From the NCBI GenBank assembly GCA_045538195.1, contig JAZSRA010000130.1, positions 1-64,000 on the forward strand: a stretch of DNA of 64,000 nt, given 5' to 3'. Numbering within the stretch: the first letter of the stretch is position 1; the number at the start of each line of letters is the position of its first letter. This document shows, piece by piece, positions 24,451 to 31,579 of the stretch. Source of the stretch: SVTX01 sp045538195 (GTDB lineage Bacteria; Bacillota; Clostridia; Oscillospirales; CAG-272). Below the pieces are notes generated by a model that searched no databases, was not told the DNA's origin, and saw nothing but the letters and a program-made list of their open reading frames with translations. The translations under genes were made by a program, and so were the position numbers.

Positions 24451-24636
24451 ATGTACAATTTAGATGTAAGAATGTTGATTAAGAAAAACCGCCTCTGTCA
24501 TTATGAGGTTGCAAAGGAAATCGGCATATCTGAATTTACCTTTTGCAAGTGGTTAAGAGAAGAACTGGCAGAGGACAAGAAAAAACTTGTTTTCTCTGCT
24601 ATTGATCGAATTGTGAGAGGTGAAGCCAATGCTTGA
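24451..24636 (+). CDS. Small helix-turn-helix protein
   Basis: This 61-residue protein has an HTH at about 17-41 (HYEVAKEIGISEFTFCKWLR) and an acidic-basic final helix. It is the first rightward gene of the element, opposite the 23273 gene, so it is a candidate early regulator like those that switch phage satellites. AAAGGA precedes ATG 24451. A longer frame from 24412 lacks a site. Confidence 0.7.
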   Translation: MYNLDVRMLIKKNRLCHYEVAKEIGISEFTFCKWLREELAEDKKKLVFSAIDRIVRGEANA

Positions 24637-24835
24637 TACTACCCCTCAATTCTTGACTATACGTGAAACGGCAAAAACAGGAATACTCTCCGAGCACGCT
24701 TTGAGATTGCTCCAAAAACAAGGAAAAATCCCTCACATAATGTGCGGAAACAAATGCTTGATTAACTATCCCCTTTTGGTTGAACAGCTCACAGAGGAAA
24801 GCAAAAAGGCGGTGATAGGTATTGACAGAAACTGA
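24629..24835 (+). CDS. Excisionase-like HTH protein
   Basis: This 68-residue protein has the MerR/HTH_17 layout of excisionases and DNA-binding accessory factors: FLTIRETAKTGILSEHALRL, then LLQKQGKIPHIMCGNKCLINY (wing), and a short helix. It would bend or mark the att region for excision. The start at 24629 has GAGGTG six bases upstream and overlaps the previous gene by eight bases. The following VapE gene overlaps its end. Confidence 0.75.
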   Translation: MLDTTPQFLTIRETAKTGILSEHALRLLQKQGKIPHIMCGNKCLINYPLLVEQLTEESKKAVIGIDRN

Positions 24836-26237
24836 AAAGATAAACTATTGCTTAAAAAATATGCCATCGCAGAAACTTTCTGAAATGTTGCAGAACTTTT
24901 CTCTTGATGATATTTATGAAGCAGTAGTCAACACAGAGGGAGAAGGCAATCCTGAAGAAGTCAAGCCGTTCCTGATAACCTTTGACAAGAAAATTGATGG
25001 GGTAAAAGTCCCGACGATTGCAAATGTTGCTTCCAACTATTTAGACATTATGCGGTATGATCGCTATTTCTCCATAGTGAAATATAATACTTTGTCAGGG
25101 CTACCCGAAAAGCACAAAATCAAGGGAAAATCACAATGGACTGATGCAGACGATGCTTCCGCACGAACTTACATAGAAGCGAACTATGGCATATTTAACC
25201 GCCAAAAATACGAAGATGCTTTTGCGGAATTTCAACACGAAAGAGAGTACTGTCCGATCAAGGACAAAATAGACTCTCTTATATGGGACGGTGAAAAACG
25301 AGTAGAAAACTTTTTGTGTAAATGGTTGGGTGCAGACGATACGCCATACAACAAAGAATGTTCAAGGCTACTATTTTCAGGTGGTATCAATAGAGCATAT
25401 AGAGCAGGTTGTAAATTTGATGATGTTATTGTCTTGATAGGCAAACAAGGCGGTGGAAAGTCCACAATCTGCCAATGGTTAGCACTTGATATGGAATTGT
25501 ATAGCAGTATCAAAACCATAAACGGACAAAAGGGTTTAGAGGGTATTTCGGGTAAATGGATCGTTGAAATTGAAGAATTGCTTGCTACTCTTGCCAATGA
25601 TTATAGCGGAACTAAATCAGAGGAAAACTGCAAGGCGTTCTTGTCAACAGCCTCCGACTTTTATAGAAAACCTTACGACCGCAGACCGACAGACTCTCCC
25701 CGAAGATGTATCTTTATCGGAACAACGAACAGGGCGGAATTTCTCACAGATAAGACAGGCAATAGGCGTTGGTATCCTGTTACGGTGAAATCAGATGCAC
25801 GATTTTTATATGACAATGAAAAGGAATGTAAAGAGTATATTTCTCAATGTTGGGCAGAAATGAAATCCGCTTTTGATAAGGGTGAGGACTTTGCAAAGCC
25901 TGTTGAAAATGTGAGTTTATTGTCTGACATCAAATCAAAACAAAGTGAAGCAGAGCAAGACGATTGGAGAGAAGGTATAATCGAAGAATACCTTGACGGG
26001 AAGATGCGAACTTGTCTGATCGAGATATGGCAAAGGGCATTATACAAAGACCGCTCCCCGCACTTCCCCGAAATGAAGCGAAAAGACTCTAATGAACTGA
26101 TCGGAATAGTAGTCAATAAATTAGGGTGGACAAGAGGAAATGCAGAAAATTTCAACGGTTTTGGGAAGCAAAAATCTTTTTACAATCCCAAAGCAAACGA
26201 AGCGATCAAAAAATTAGATGCTGAACTCCCCAAATAA
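24822..26237 (+). CDS. VapE-type replicative helicase/ATPase
   Basis: This 471-residue protein matches the virulence-associated E family. It has a Walker A loop GKQGGGKST at 207-215 and an acidic Walker B-like WIVEIEELL near 244-252. The conserved FIGTTNRAEFLTDKTGNRRW segment lies near 290-310. VapE proteins serve as the replication helicase of phages and of phage-inducible islands. No primase domain is fused to its N-terminus. The start is TTG, overlapping the excisionase-like gene. AT-rich repeats directly downstream may be its origin. Confidence 0.85.
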   Translation: MTETEKINYCLKNMPSQKLSEMLQNFSLDDIYEAVVNTEGEGNPEEVKPFLITFDKKIDGVKVPTIANVASNYLDIMRYDRYFSIVKYNTLSGLPEKHKIKGKSQWTDADDASARTYIEANYGIFNRQKYEDAFAEFQHEREYCPIKDKIDSLIWDGEKRVENFLCKWLGADDTPYNKECSRLLFSGGINRAYRAGCKFDDVIVLIGKQGGGKSTICQWLALDMELYSSIKTINGQKGLEGISGKWIVEIEELLATLANDYSGTKSEENCKAFLSTASDFYRKPYDRRPTDSPRRCIFIGTTNRAEFLTDKTGNRRWYPVTVKSDARFLYDNEKECKEYISQCWAEMKSAFDKGEDFAKPVENVSLLSDIKSKQSEAEQDDWREGIIEEYLDGKMRTCLIEIWQRALYKDRSPHFPEMKRKDSNELIGIVVNKLGWTRGNAENFNGFGKQKSFYNPKANEAIKKLDAELPK

Positions 26238-26249
26238 TGAATGATTGAC

Positions 26250-26426
26250 GATTGGTTGCGGTGTTCAGTTGACTAAAAAAGTAAGTATTTACAAGGGTTT
26301 TTATATACTGTCAACCAATCAACTAATATTTTATTAAAATAAGAGTTTATATTTTGAACAAGCAATATATAAAGTCTTAATGTGATTAGTTGGTTGGTTG
26401 CACAGTTGATTAGTTGATAAAGGTAG
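26250..26426. other. Candidate replication origin with iteron-like repeats
   Basis: A strongly AT-rich core of about 70 bases is flanked by inverted CAACCAATCAACTAAT (near 26319) and ATTAGTTGGTTGGTTG (near 26385). Further direct copies of GGTTGC...AGTTGA lie at 26255-26275 and 26393-26420. Repeats beside a helicase gene around an AT-rich stretch fit a satellite or plasmid-type origin. Confidence 0.5.
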
Positions 26427-26435
26427 GTGATAAAG

Positions 26436-26582
26436 ATGGCAGATTATAATTCCCTTTTGATTGAACTTTTACAAGAAAAAATTCAGCGTTTAGAGCAAGC
26501 AAAAGAAGCTCAAAGAAAAGAAATCAACAGATTAAAAAGACAAATTAAAGAAATGAAGAAATCCGAAAGTGAGGGCGAATAA
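26436..26582 (+). CDS. 48-residue coiled-coil protein
   Basis: The frame encodes ADYNSLLIELLQEKIQRLEQ, then a continuous Lys/Glu/Gln helix with Leu/Ile heptad spacing, ending SEGE. An AGGTAGGTG site precedes it and its stop abuts the next ATG (TAAATG), so the genes are coupled. It is a likely short oligomerising protein of the element. Function unknown. Confidence 0.7.
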   Translation: MADYNSLLIELLQEKIQRLEQAKEAQRKEINRLKRQIKEMKKSESEGE

Positions 26583-27062
26583 ATGACCGATACTGACAAG
26601 ATCGAAAAACGCAGAGCATATCAACGGCAGTATTATCAAAACTACCGCAAAGGCAAAAAAGCCCTTGATTATGTATGTAATCTTGAACAATCGAAAAAAG
26701 ACAGAGCGGAAAAGCTGAAACGCCTGAAAGGTGTACAAACAGTTGCTTTTCTCTTGCTTGTTTCTGTCTGTTTGCTGTCCTTTGTGGGCTGTAATAATGA
26801 GCCAAAGACACTATATCAAAGTGATAGCGTTCTAATCGTCCGAGAGGGCGTAATAACTACCGTATATGACCTTGAAGCAGAACAGGAATACACTTTCCGA
26901 TCTGTCCGTGTAAAGCGTTCAGAGGGCGTTTCAGAGCCTCATACAGCCATTGAAACGGACACAATCAAAATAGAGATTATTCCGTCAGGCTTACGAGTGT
27001 ATGACAAAACAGCAGGTAAAATCTTTACATATCAGCGAAAAATCGCACAAAATAAGGGGTGA
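26583..27062 (+). CDS. Membrane-anchored protein of the element
   Basis: This 159-residue protein has a basic, Tyr-rich cytoplasmic start (RRAYQRQYYQNYRKGKKALD). A single membrane segment lies at about 56-72 and ends in VGCNN. A beta-rich domain of about 85 residues (VLIVREGVITTVYDLEAEQE to GLRVYDKTAGKIFTYQ) follows. The N-terminal stretch resembles DNA-binding basic regions. Family not recognised. Confidence 0.6.
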   Translation: MTDTDKIEKRRAYQRQYYQNYRKGKKALDYVCNLEQSKKDRAEKLKRLKGVQTVAFLLLVSVCLLSFVGCNNEPKTLYQSDSVLIVREGVITTVYDLEAEQEYTFRSVRVKRSEGVSEPHTAIETDTIKIEIIPSGLRVYDKTAGKIFTYQRKIAQNKG

Positions 27063-27066
27063 TTTA

Positions 27067-27429
27067 ATGGAATTGAAACCGAAAGACGAACACATCTTGA
27101 CCGCTCTGTTATCGTGTGGAAGCATAGCGGAAGCCGAGAAAATTTCAGGTGTAAGCCGTACCACGATTTACAATAGGCTTGCTGATGAAACATTCAAGGC
27201 AGAATATGACCGCAGGCGTTCTCTTGTTTTGAATGAAGCCTGTACCACATTACAAGCAACATTGACAAAGGCGGTTGACACGATCAGGGGCATTATGGAA
27301 GATACGGACACCGCTCCACAGGTGAGATTAAACGCCTCTGCCCTGATATTGCAAAATTGCTTGAAGTACACCGAGCAGATAGACATTCTTTCAAGGATTG
27401 AAGAACTTGAAAAGAGTGTGAGTAATTGA
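27067..27429 (+). CDS. Small terminase-like HTH protein
   Basis: This 120-residue protein has an N-terminal HTH (ALLSCGSIAEAEKISGVSRT with TTIYNRLADE, about 13-45) followed by a long helical region with NEACTTLQATLTKAVDTIRG and an oligomerisation-like end. This is the form of phBC6A51-type and small terminase subunits that recognise packaging sites in phages and satellites. The start at 27067 has GGGGTG upstream. In a phage satellite such a protein would redirect helper-phage packaging. That role is inferred from layout. Confidence 0.6.
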   Translation: MELKPKDEHILTALLSCGSIAEAEKISGVSRTTIYNRLADETFKAEYDRRRSLVLNEACTTLQATLTKAVDTIRGIMEDTDTAPQVRLNASALILQNCLKYTEQIDILSRIEELEKSVSN

Positions 27430-27442
27430 GAGGTGATACACT

Positions 27443-27697
27443 ATGTCAATGATTGATAGATTGATAAAACTTGATGATTTTTTGCAAGCCAATCCTGACG
27501 GCAGATATATGATTAAGGACAAACAAGGCACGCAAAAGATATTGAACGCCGAGCAACTTTTAGAACACGCCACAAAGGGCGATATATCGTATTTATCCTA
27601 TGGAAGCGGTAGTTTTATAGGACAAGTCGCAAAGGGACTTTGCAAGGACAAAGACGGTAATTACACCTCAAATATTTTTGAAGCTGGAGGCTATTAA
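27443..27697 (+). CDS. Uncharacterised 84-residue protein of the element
   Basis: The protein starts MSMIDRLIKLDDFLQANPDG and goes on to YMIKDKQGTQKILNAEQLLE, then a Gly/Ser-rich turn and a polar tail. It has an AGAGGTG site. The pattern of a short helix, two strands and a helix resembles the later proteins at 28634 and 28842, which also begin with a short helix and then a strand pair around a sequence such as DGVEKECSVDELE. No function is recognised. Confidence 0.6.
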   Translation: MSMIDRLIKLDDFLQANPDGRYMIKDKQGTQKILNAEQLLEHATKGDISYLSYGSGSFIGQVAKGLCKDKDGNYTSNIFEAGGY

Positions 27698-27698
27698 A

Positions 27699-28367
27699 AT
27701 GAATGAGAAAAGAATTTATTTGACCGATTATATCAACAGAATGAGAACCGCATACAGACAAGCACGTGCAGGCTTTGAGATTTACGCAAATGCTCTTGTC
27801 AAGGAACGTGAAAAGTGGAACAAGGAACAGCAGAGAGGGTGGAGAAATCCCAACGAAAGACAGGAAGCGTATATCAAGAATGAGCAAACGCAAAGGGACT
27901 TGAAAAACCGCCTTGATAGTGTGGTAAGAGAAGCAAAGGCAGAATTTGCCGAAATCCTCAACGAAGCAAACGGCGTATTTGACAGACATTATCGTGCTAC
28001 GCCTGAACAGATTGACGAAAAGGGGCTTGCTCTGATTAACAGCGGAGCGTTAAGCAACAGGGATTTAATGGCACTTGCTGACGAATATCCCGAAAATTAT
28101 ACAATGCGTAAGCTGATAGGTGCAAAACTCATTGAAACAGGCGAAAAGCAGGGATATAGAGAAATGGCAGACAAAGGCAGGGCTTTGCAAATCGTCCCTA
28201 ATGCTCATAGTCAAGCCCTTGAAGCTGTGATCAAATGGGGAGAATATGCGTTAAGACCTGATGAAATTGAACTCTCTGCTGTGTTCGATAGGCAGTATAT
28301 GGACAGGACAGACGAAATTATAGCAAAGGTAGAGGGCTATTCTATCCCCGATACAAGCAATGAGTAA
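27699..28367 (+). CDS. Uncharacterised helical protein of the element
   Basis: This 222-residue protein is almost entirely helical and highly charged. It starts MNEKRIYLTDYINRMRTAYR and has a long coiled region to about 105, then a compact helical part with NSGALSNRDLMALADEYPEN. GGAGG lies seven bases upstream. It could be a structural or scaffold protein, or a DNA-binding factor. It has no motif that I recognise. Confidence 0.6.
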   Translation: MNEKRIYLTDYINRMRTAYRQARAGFEIYANALVKEREKWNKEQQRGWRNPNERQEAYIKNEQTQRDLKNRLDSVVREAKAEFAEILNEANGVFDRHYRATPEQIDEKGLALINSGALSNRDLMALADEYPENYTMRKLIGAKLIETGEKQGYREMADKGRALQIVPNAHSQALEAVIKWGEYALRPDEIELSAVFDRQYMDRTDEIIAKVEGYSIPDTSNE

Positions 28368-28521
28368 AACGGTTAAAAATAGGCTGATTGAGGTTGAAAA
28401 GAAGATAGTACACGATGAGGCAATAGAAAAAGCACATCAAGAATTTTTGGACTATATTCAATACCTGATGGATCACCCACAGCCAAACAGAAATATACAC
28501 GATTTTGAAAGCGAGGACTAA
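28360..28521 (+). CDS. 53-residue protein of the element
   Basis: The frame overlaps the end of the previous gene by eight bases and encodes a helical, charged peptide (MSKTVKNRLIEVEKKIVHDE, then AIEKAHQEFLDYIQYLM). It ends one base before the next ATG. Coupled translation in a packed gene train supports it. Function unknown. Confidence 0.5.
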   Translation: MSKTVKNRLIEVEKKIVHDEAIEKAHQEFLDYIQYLMDHPQPNRNIHDFESED

Positions 28522-28671
28522 ATGACAAGGGATATACTGAAACGTATTCAAGCGTTGGAAAATGACGAGGTAATCGAAATCGAGGATATTTCAATGTATG
28601 AAAGAGAAATTTTCGGAGAGGAAACAACAGCAGATGACGAACAGCATAATTCAAAGGTTGAAAAGGCTTGA
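28522..28671 (+). CDS. 49-residue acidic protein of the element
   Basis: It begins directly after the previous stop (TAAATG) and encodes an acidic peptide, MTRDILKRIQALENDEVIEI and an E/D-rich remainder. Its N-terminus (IL-KRIQALE) resembles that of the next protein (II-QRLKRLE), which suggests a duplicated small-gene family. Confidence 0.45.
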   Translation: MTRDILKRIQALENDEVIEIEDISMYEREIFGEETTADDEQHNSKVEKA

Positions 28672-28861
28672 ACAAATTTCCCCTAATCGCCTTGTTATTC
28701 TCGCAGACTTTGACGGTGTGGAAAAGGAATGTTCCGTTGATGAACTTGAAGCAAATCCAAACGCTTGCTTTATCAGAGTAGTAAGCGGAAACAGCCTTGA
28801 CGATGTGCAAAGAATATTAAACAGAATTGAGGAGATAGCGTATGCAGAAGAAAATATATGA
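28634..28861 (+). CDS. 75-residue protein of the element
   Basis: It starts MTNSIIQRLKRLEQISPNRL, followed by VVILADFDGVEKECS-like strands and a C-terminal helix. The DFDGVEKECSVDELEANPNA segment is close in pattern to DVTYKDGTQKRIKMLDVLSL of the next gene and DKQGTQKILNAEQLLE of the gene at 27443. These would be three divergent paralogues of a small strand-hairpin fold. It overlaps both neighbours. Confidence 0.55.
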   Translation: MTNSIIQRLKRLEQISPNRLVILADFDGVEKECSVDELEANPNACFIRVVSGNSLDDVQRILNRIEEIAYAEENI

Positions 28862-29081
28862 ACGACTTTCCGATCTTGAAAAAGAGCTGTACCGTGATGT
28901 GTGGGCAGATGTTACATACAAGGACGGCACACAAAAACGTATCAAGATGTTAGATGTTTTGAGCCTGTACACAAACGGCGGTACACCGCCACAGATAGCA
29001 GATGTATCATTTATCGGTAATACATCTAATCAAGGGATATTTCCTGACCTTGTAAAATATCTGATTGAAACAAGCCGATAA
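28842..29081 (+). CDS. 79-residue protein of the element
   Basis: It starts MQKKIYERLSDLEKELYRDV, then WADVTYKDGTQKRIKMLDVL, and ends in a short helix. A GAGGAG site lies eight bases upstream inside the previous gene. It is the last gene before the terminator at 29090 and the right end of the element. Confidence 0.6.
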   Translation: MQKKIYERLSDLEKELYRDVWADVTYKDGTQKRIKMLDVLSLYTNGGTPPQIADVSFIGNTSNQGIFPDLVKYLIETSR

Positions 29082-29089
29082 AAAGCAAA

Positions 29090-29131
29090 AAAGCGGTTGA
29101 GGTTTTTACGCCTTAACCGCTGATTTTTTAT
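29090..29131 (+). terminator. Terminator of the element's rightward operon
   Basis: AGCGGTTGAGG and CCTTAACCGCT enclose an eight-base loop, and GATTTTTTA follows. Confidence 0.85.
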
Positions 29132-29146
29132 AATTTTTGAGCGTTC

Positions 29147-29167
29147 GGACATCAAACGGACATCAAA
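29147..29167. repeat. Integrase arm-type repeats, right end
   Basis: Two direct copies of GGACATCAAA, 11 bases apart, have the same orientation as the three at 22091-22120. Confidence 0.75.
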
Positions 29168-29212
29168 ACAGAAACGCCGTTCTGCAAAATCTCGCAAAAA
29201 CGGCGTTTTTCT
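29166..29212 (-). terminator. Terminator after rpsI, supplied by the element
   Basis: On the minus strand AAACGCCGTT and AACGGCGTTT arms are followed by CTGTTTTG. It lies inside the integrated DNA, so the element appears to bring its own terminator for the ribosomal operon. Confidence 0.7.
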
Positions 29213-29251
29213 CTGTTTTTCTCTTGTTTTCTCGCTTTTTGATAATGTTGT

Positions 29252-29266
29252 AATTATCTCTTGCTG
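29252..29266. other. attR core in the 3' end of rpsI
   Basis: AATTATCTCTTGCTG holds, on the minus strand, the last Ser-Lys-Arg codons and TAA of rpsI. It is identical to 21958-21972. The gene end is restored after integration. Confidence 0.85.
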
Positions 29267-29655
29267 AACTGAGGAGCGCGTCTTGCACCCTTGAGTCCGT
29301 ACTTCTTTCTTTCCTTCATACGAGGGTCTCTGGTGAGGAATCCTGCAGCCTTGAGAGCAGGACGGTAGTTCTCATCAGCAGCGATGAGAGCGCGTGCTAC
29401 ACCGTGACGGATAGCGCCTGCCTGACCGGAGATACCGCCACCGTTTACGTTAGCAACGATGTCGAACTTGCCGGTAGTGCCGGTTACACCGAAAGGCTGG
29501 TTGATGATAAGCTTGAGAGTTTCGAGACCGAAATACTCCTCAATGTCCTTACCGTTGATAGTGATCTGACCGTTACCGGGATATACTCTTACGCGAGCAA
29601 CGGACTTTTTTCTTCTACCAGTACCGTAGAAGTAGGGCTTTGCACTTGTATACAT
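29254..29655 (-). CDS. rpsI: 30S ribosomal protein S9
   Basis: This 133-residue S9 has the typical YGTGRRKKSVARVRVYPGNG start, the GGGISGQAGAIRHGVARAL segment and the conserved basic end RRAPQFSKR that reaches toward the P-site tRNA. It is co-transcribed with rplM 26 bases upstream. Its last codons form the integration core of the neighbouring mobile element, which leaves the protein intact. Confidence 0.98.
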   Translation of the reverse strand: MYTSAKPYFYGTGRRKKSVARVRVYPGNGQITINGKDIEEYFGLETLKLIINQPFGVTGTTGKFDIVANVNGGGISGQAGAIRHGVARALIAADENYRPALKAAGFLTRDPRMKERKKYGLKGARRAPQFSKR

Positions 29656-29681
29656 AGGTTTACTTCCTTCCTTTCCTTAAA

Positions 29682-30110
29682 TTAAAACTCGTAGGTCTCG
29701 GGCTTCTGAGCCTCATGCTTGTGAGCCTCGCCGGAGTAAACCTTAAGTCTGGTAGCTGCTGCTCTACCGAGAGTGTTGTGGGGGAGCATACCCTTAACAG
29801 CTGCTTCCATAGCAAACTCGGGCTTTTCAGCCATCAGCTTCTTGTACTGAATGCTCTTAAGACCGCCGATGTAGCCGGAGTGTCTCTGATAGTATTTCTG
29901 CTCGAGCTTCTTACCGGTAAGCACTGCCTTGTCAGCGTTTACGATGATAACGAAGTTACCGCAGTCAACGTGGGGTGTGAATTCAGGAGCGTTCTTGCCG
30001 CGGAGAAGGTCTGCTGCAACAACAGCGGTTCTACCCATGGGCTTACCTGCTGCGTCGATAACATACCACTTGCGGACAACTGCTTCCTTTTTCTGCATAA
30101 AAGTAGACAT
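29682..30110 (-). CDS. rplM: 50S ribosomal protein L13
   Basis: This 142-residue L13 has the WYVIDAAGKPMGRTAVVAAD start, NFVIIVNADKAVLTGKK and the closing GMLPHNTLGR motif. ATG 30110 is chosen because GGAGG lies eight bases upstream. A longer frame adds five residues without a site. It is the first gene of the L13-S9 operon, with a consensus promoter at 30153-30181. Confidence 0.98.
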   Translation of the reverse strand: MSTFMQKKEAVVRKWYVIDAAGKPMGRTAVVAADLLRGKNAPEFTPHVDCGNFVIIVNADKAVLTGKKLEQKYYQRHSGYIGGLKSIQYKKLMAEKPEFAMEAAVKGMLPHNTLGRAAATRLKVYSGEAHKHEAQKPETYEF

Positions 30111-30152
30111 TTTGTTATCCTCCAAAAATTGATCATTTTTTTAACCTTGGAT

Positions 30153-30181
30153 ATTATAGCACAAGAGTTTTTGTTTGTCAA
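30153..30181 (-). promoter_or_regulatory. Promoter of rplM-rpsI
   Basis: On the minus strand TTGACA and TATAAT are separated by 17 bases, both perfect consensus hexamers. The rest of 30182-30411 is AT-rich with no gene. Confidence 0.85.
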
Positions 30182-30411
30182 TACCTTTTTTGAAATTTTT
30201 TTGATTTTTTTAATTTAGCTTTTGCAAAGCTCGCGTTTTCTCGTTTTTTCTCGCTTTTTCATATTGTTTTCTTGCGAATAAAGTAAAAAATTTTTTTTGA
30301 AAATGCAATTTAGATTCCGTTTTTAATTTGTTTTCTGTAAAAAAGTTATATTTGCTTCTAAGAATTGCATAAATTGTTATCGTAAATTCAAAAGCTTCGG
30401 AGGAAAAATAA

Positions 30412-31368
30412 ATGATGAATACGTATAGACCCGAGGGTCTGCTTTACGGAACGGAAGAAAACAGAGCGACGCTATACAGCGGAAGATTCGGTCTTGAAAA
30501 GGCGATGCAAGCGGGAGCTATTTTAGAGAGCATGGCGATCTTGTGTGACAAAGATCTAAACCTTCACGTCGACCTGAACGGTATAATCGGTATAATTCCG
30601 AAAAATGAGGTCTGCTACGTAAACGGCACGGATACGGTCAAGGATATTGCTATAATAACGAGAGTTGGAAAGCCGGTGTGCTTCAAGGTCATGTCCATTG
30701 TAGAATCGGACGGCAAGACCGTTGCCTATCTTTCACGCCGCGCCGCGCAGATAGAGTGTATTAATAATTATGTAAACGATCTGATTCCCGGAGATATAAT
30801 CTGTTCTCGCGTGACACATCTTGAAAGCTTTGGAGCTTTTGTGGACATAGGCTGCGGAGTCATTGCTCTCCTCTCTGTGGACTGTATGTCGGTCTCACGT
30901 TTCTCCCACCCAAGAGACCGATTATATAAAGGAATGGTGATAAATACCGTTCTCAAATCGTGGGACAGAGAGAAAAACCGCATTTTCGTCACTATGAGAG
31001 AGCTTTTGGGAACGTGGGAAGAAAACGCTGCCATGTTCTCTCCCGGACAGACGGTTACGGGAATTATCAGAAGCGTCGAGGATTACGGGGTATTCGTTGA
31101 GCTTACGCCGAACCTTGCGGGACTCGCCGAGCTTAAGGACGCAGCCTCTATGAAATCAGTAGAGCCAAACAGATGCGCAGCAGTATACATAAAAAGCATA
31201 ATACCCGAAAGAATGAAACTGAAGCTGGTCTTGATAGATACTTATTTAAATGAAGAAAACTCATTAAAGCTTAATTATTTCGTTGATGCCAACGAAACGA
31301 AGCATATATCCTCATGGCGGTATTCTCCATCCTGCTGTCCGAAACTCATAAAAACCGAATTTAATTGA
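30412..31368 (+). CDS. S1 RNA-binding domain protein
   Basis: This 318-residue protein has two clear S1 (OB-fold) domains. One lies around 123-200 (PGDIICSRVTHLESFGAFVD, then IFVTMREL) and one around 208-275 (PGQTVTGIIRSVEDYGVFVE and LAGLAEL). An N-terminal S1-like region is less regular. It resembles the short ribosomal-protein-S1-like proteins of Clostridia, which bind RNA and may assist translation, and it is too short to be full S1. GGAGG precedes the start. Divergent from the L13-S9 operon. Confidence 0.85.
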   Translation: MMNTYRPEGLLYGTEENRATLYSGRFGLEKAMQAGAILESMAILCDKDLNLHVDLNGIIGIIPKNEVCYVNGTDTVKDIAIITRVGKPVCFKVMSIVESDGKTVAYLSRRAAQIECINNYVNDLIPGDIICSRVTHLESFGAFVDIGCGVIALLSVDCMSVSRFSHPRDRLYKGMVINTVLKSWDREKNRIFVTMRELLGTWEENAAMFSPGQTVTGIIRSVEDYGVFVELTPNLAGLAELKDAASMKSVEPNRCAAVYIKSIIPERMKLKLVLIDTYLNEENSLKLNYFVDANETKHISSWRYSPSCCPKLIKTEFN

Positions 31369-31386
31369 TATTTCACACAACTTATA

Positions 31387-31424
31387 ATCCGTTGAATGAC
31401 TGTTCGACGGATTATTTTTCTTAT
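31387..31424 (+). terminator. Terminator of the S1-domain gene
   Basis: AATCCGT and ACGGATT enclose a 14-base loop, and ATTTTTCTT follows. Confidence 0.7.
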
Positions 31425-31489
31425 TTGTAAATTTATTTCAAAAGCTTTATAAACATTTGTAAATATTTTTTTGTGAAGCTTTAATTCTA

Positions 31490-31518
31490 TTGACACCATT
31501 TGTTTTTTGTGGTATAAT
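31490..31518 (+). promoter_or_regulatory. Promoter of the solute-binding lipoprotein gene
   Basis: TTGACA and TATAAT are separated by 17 bases. Confidence 0.8.
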
Positions 31519-31579
31519 TTATCATGACTTTAATTGTAATACTTTTTAATAAGTCAATGTTCAGAAAGGATCCATTAAA

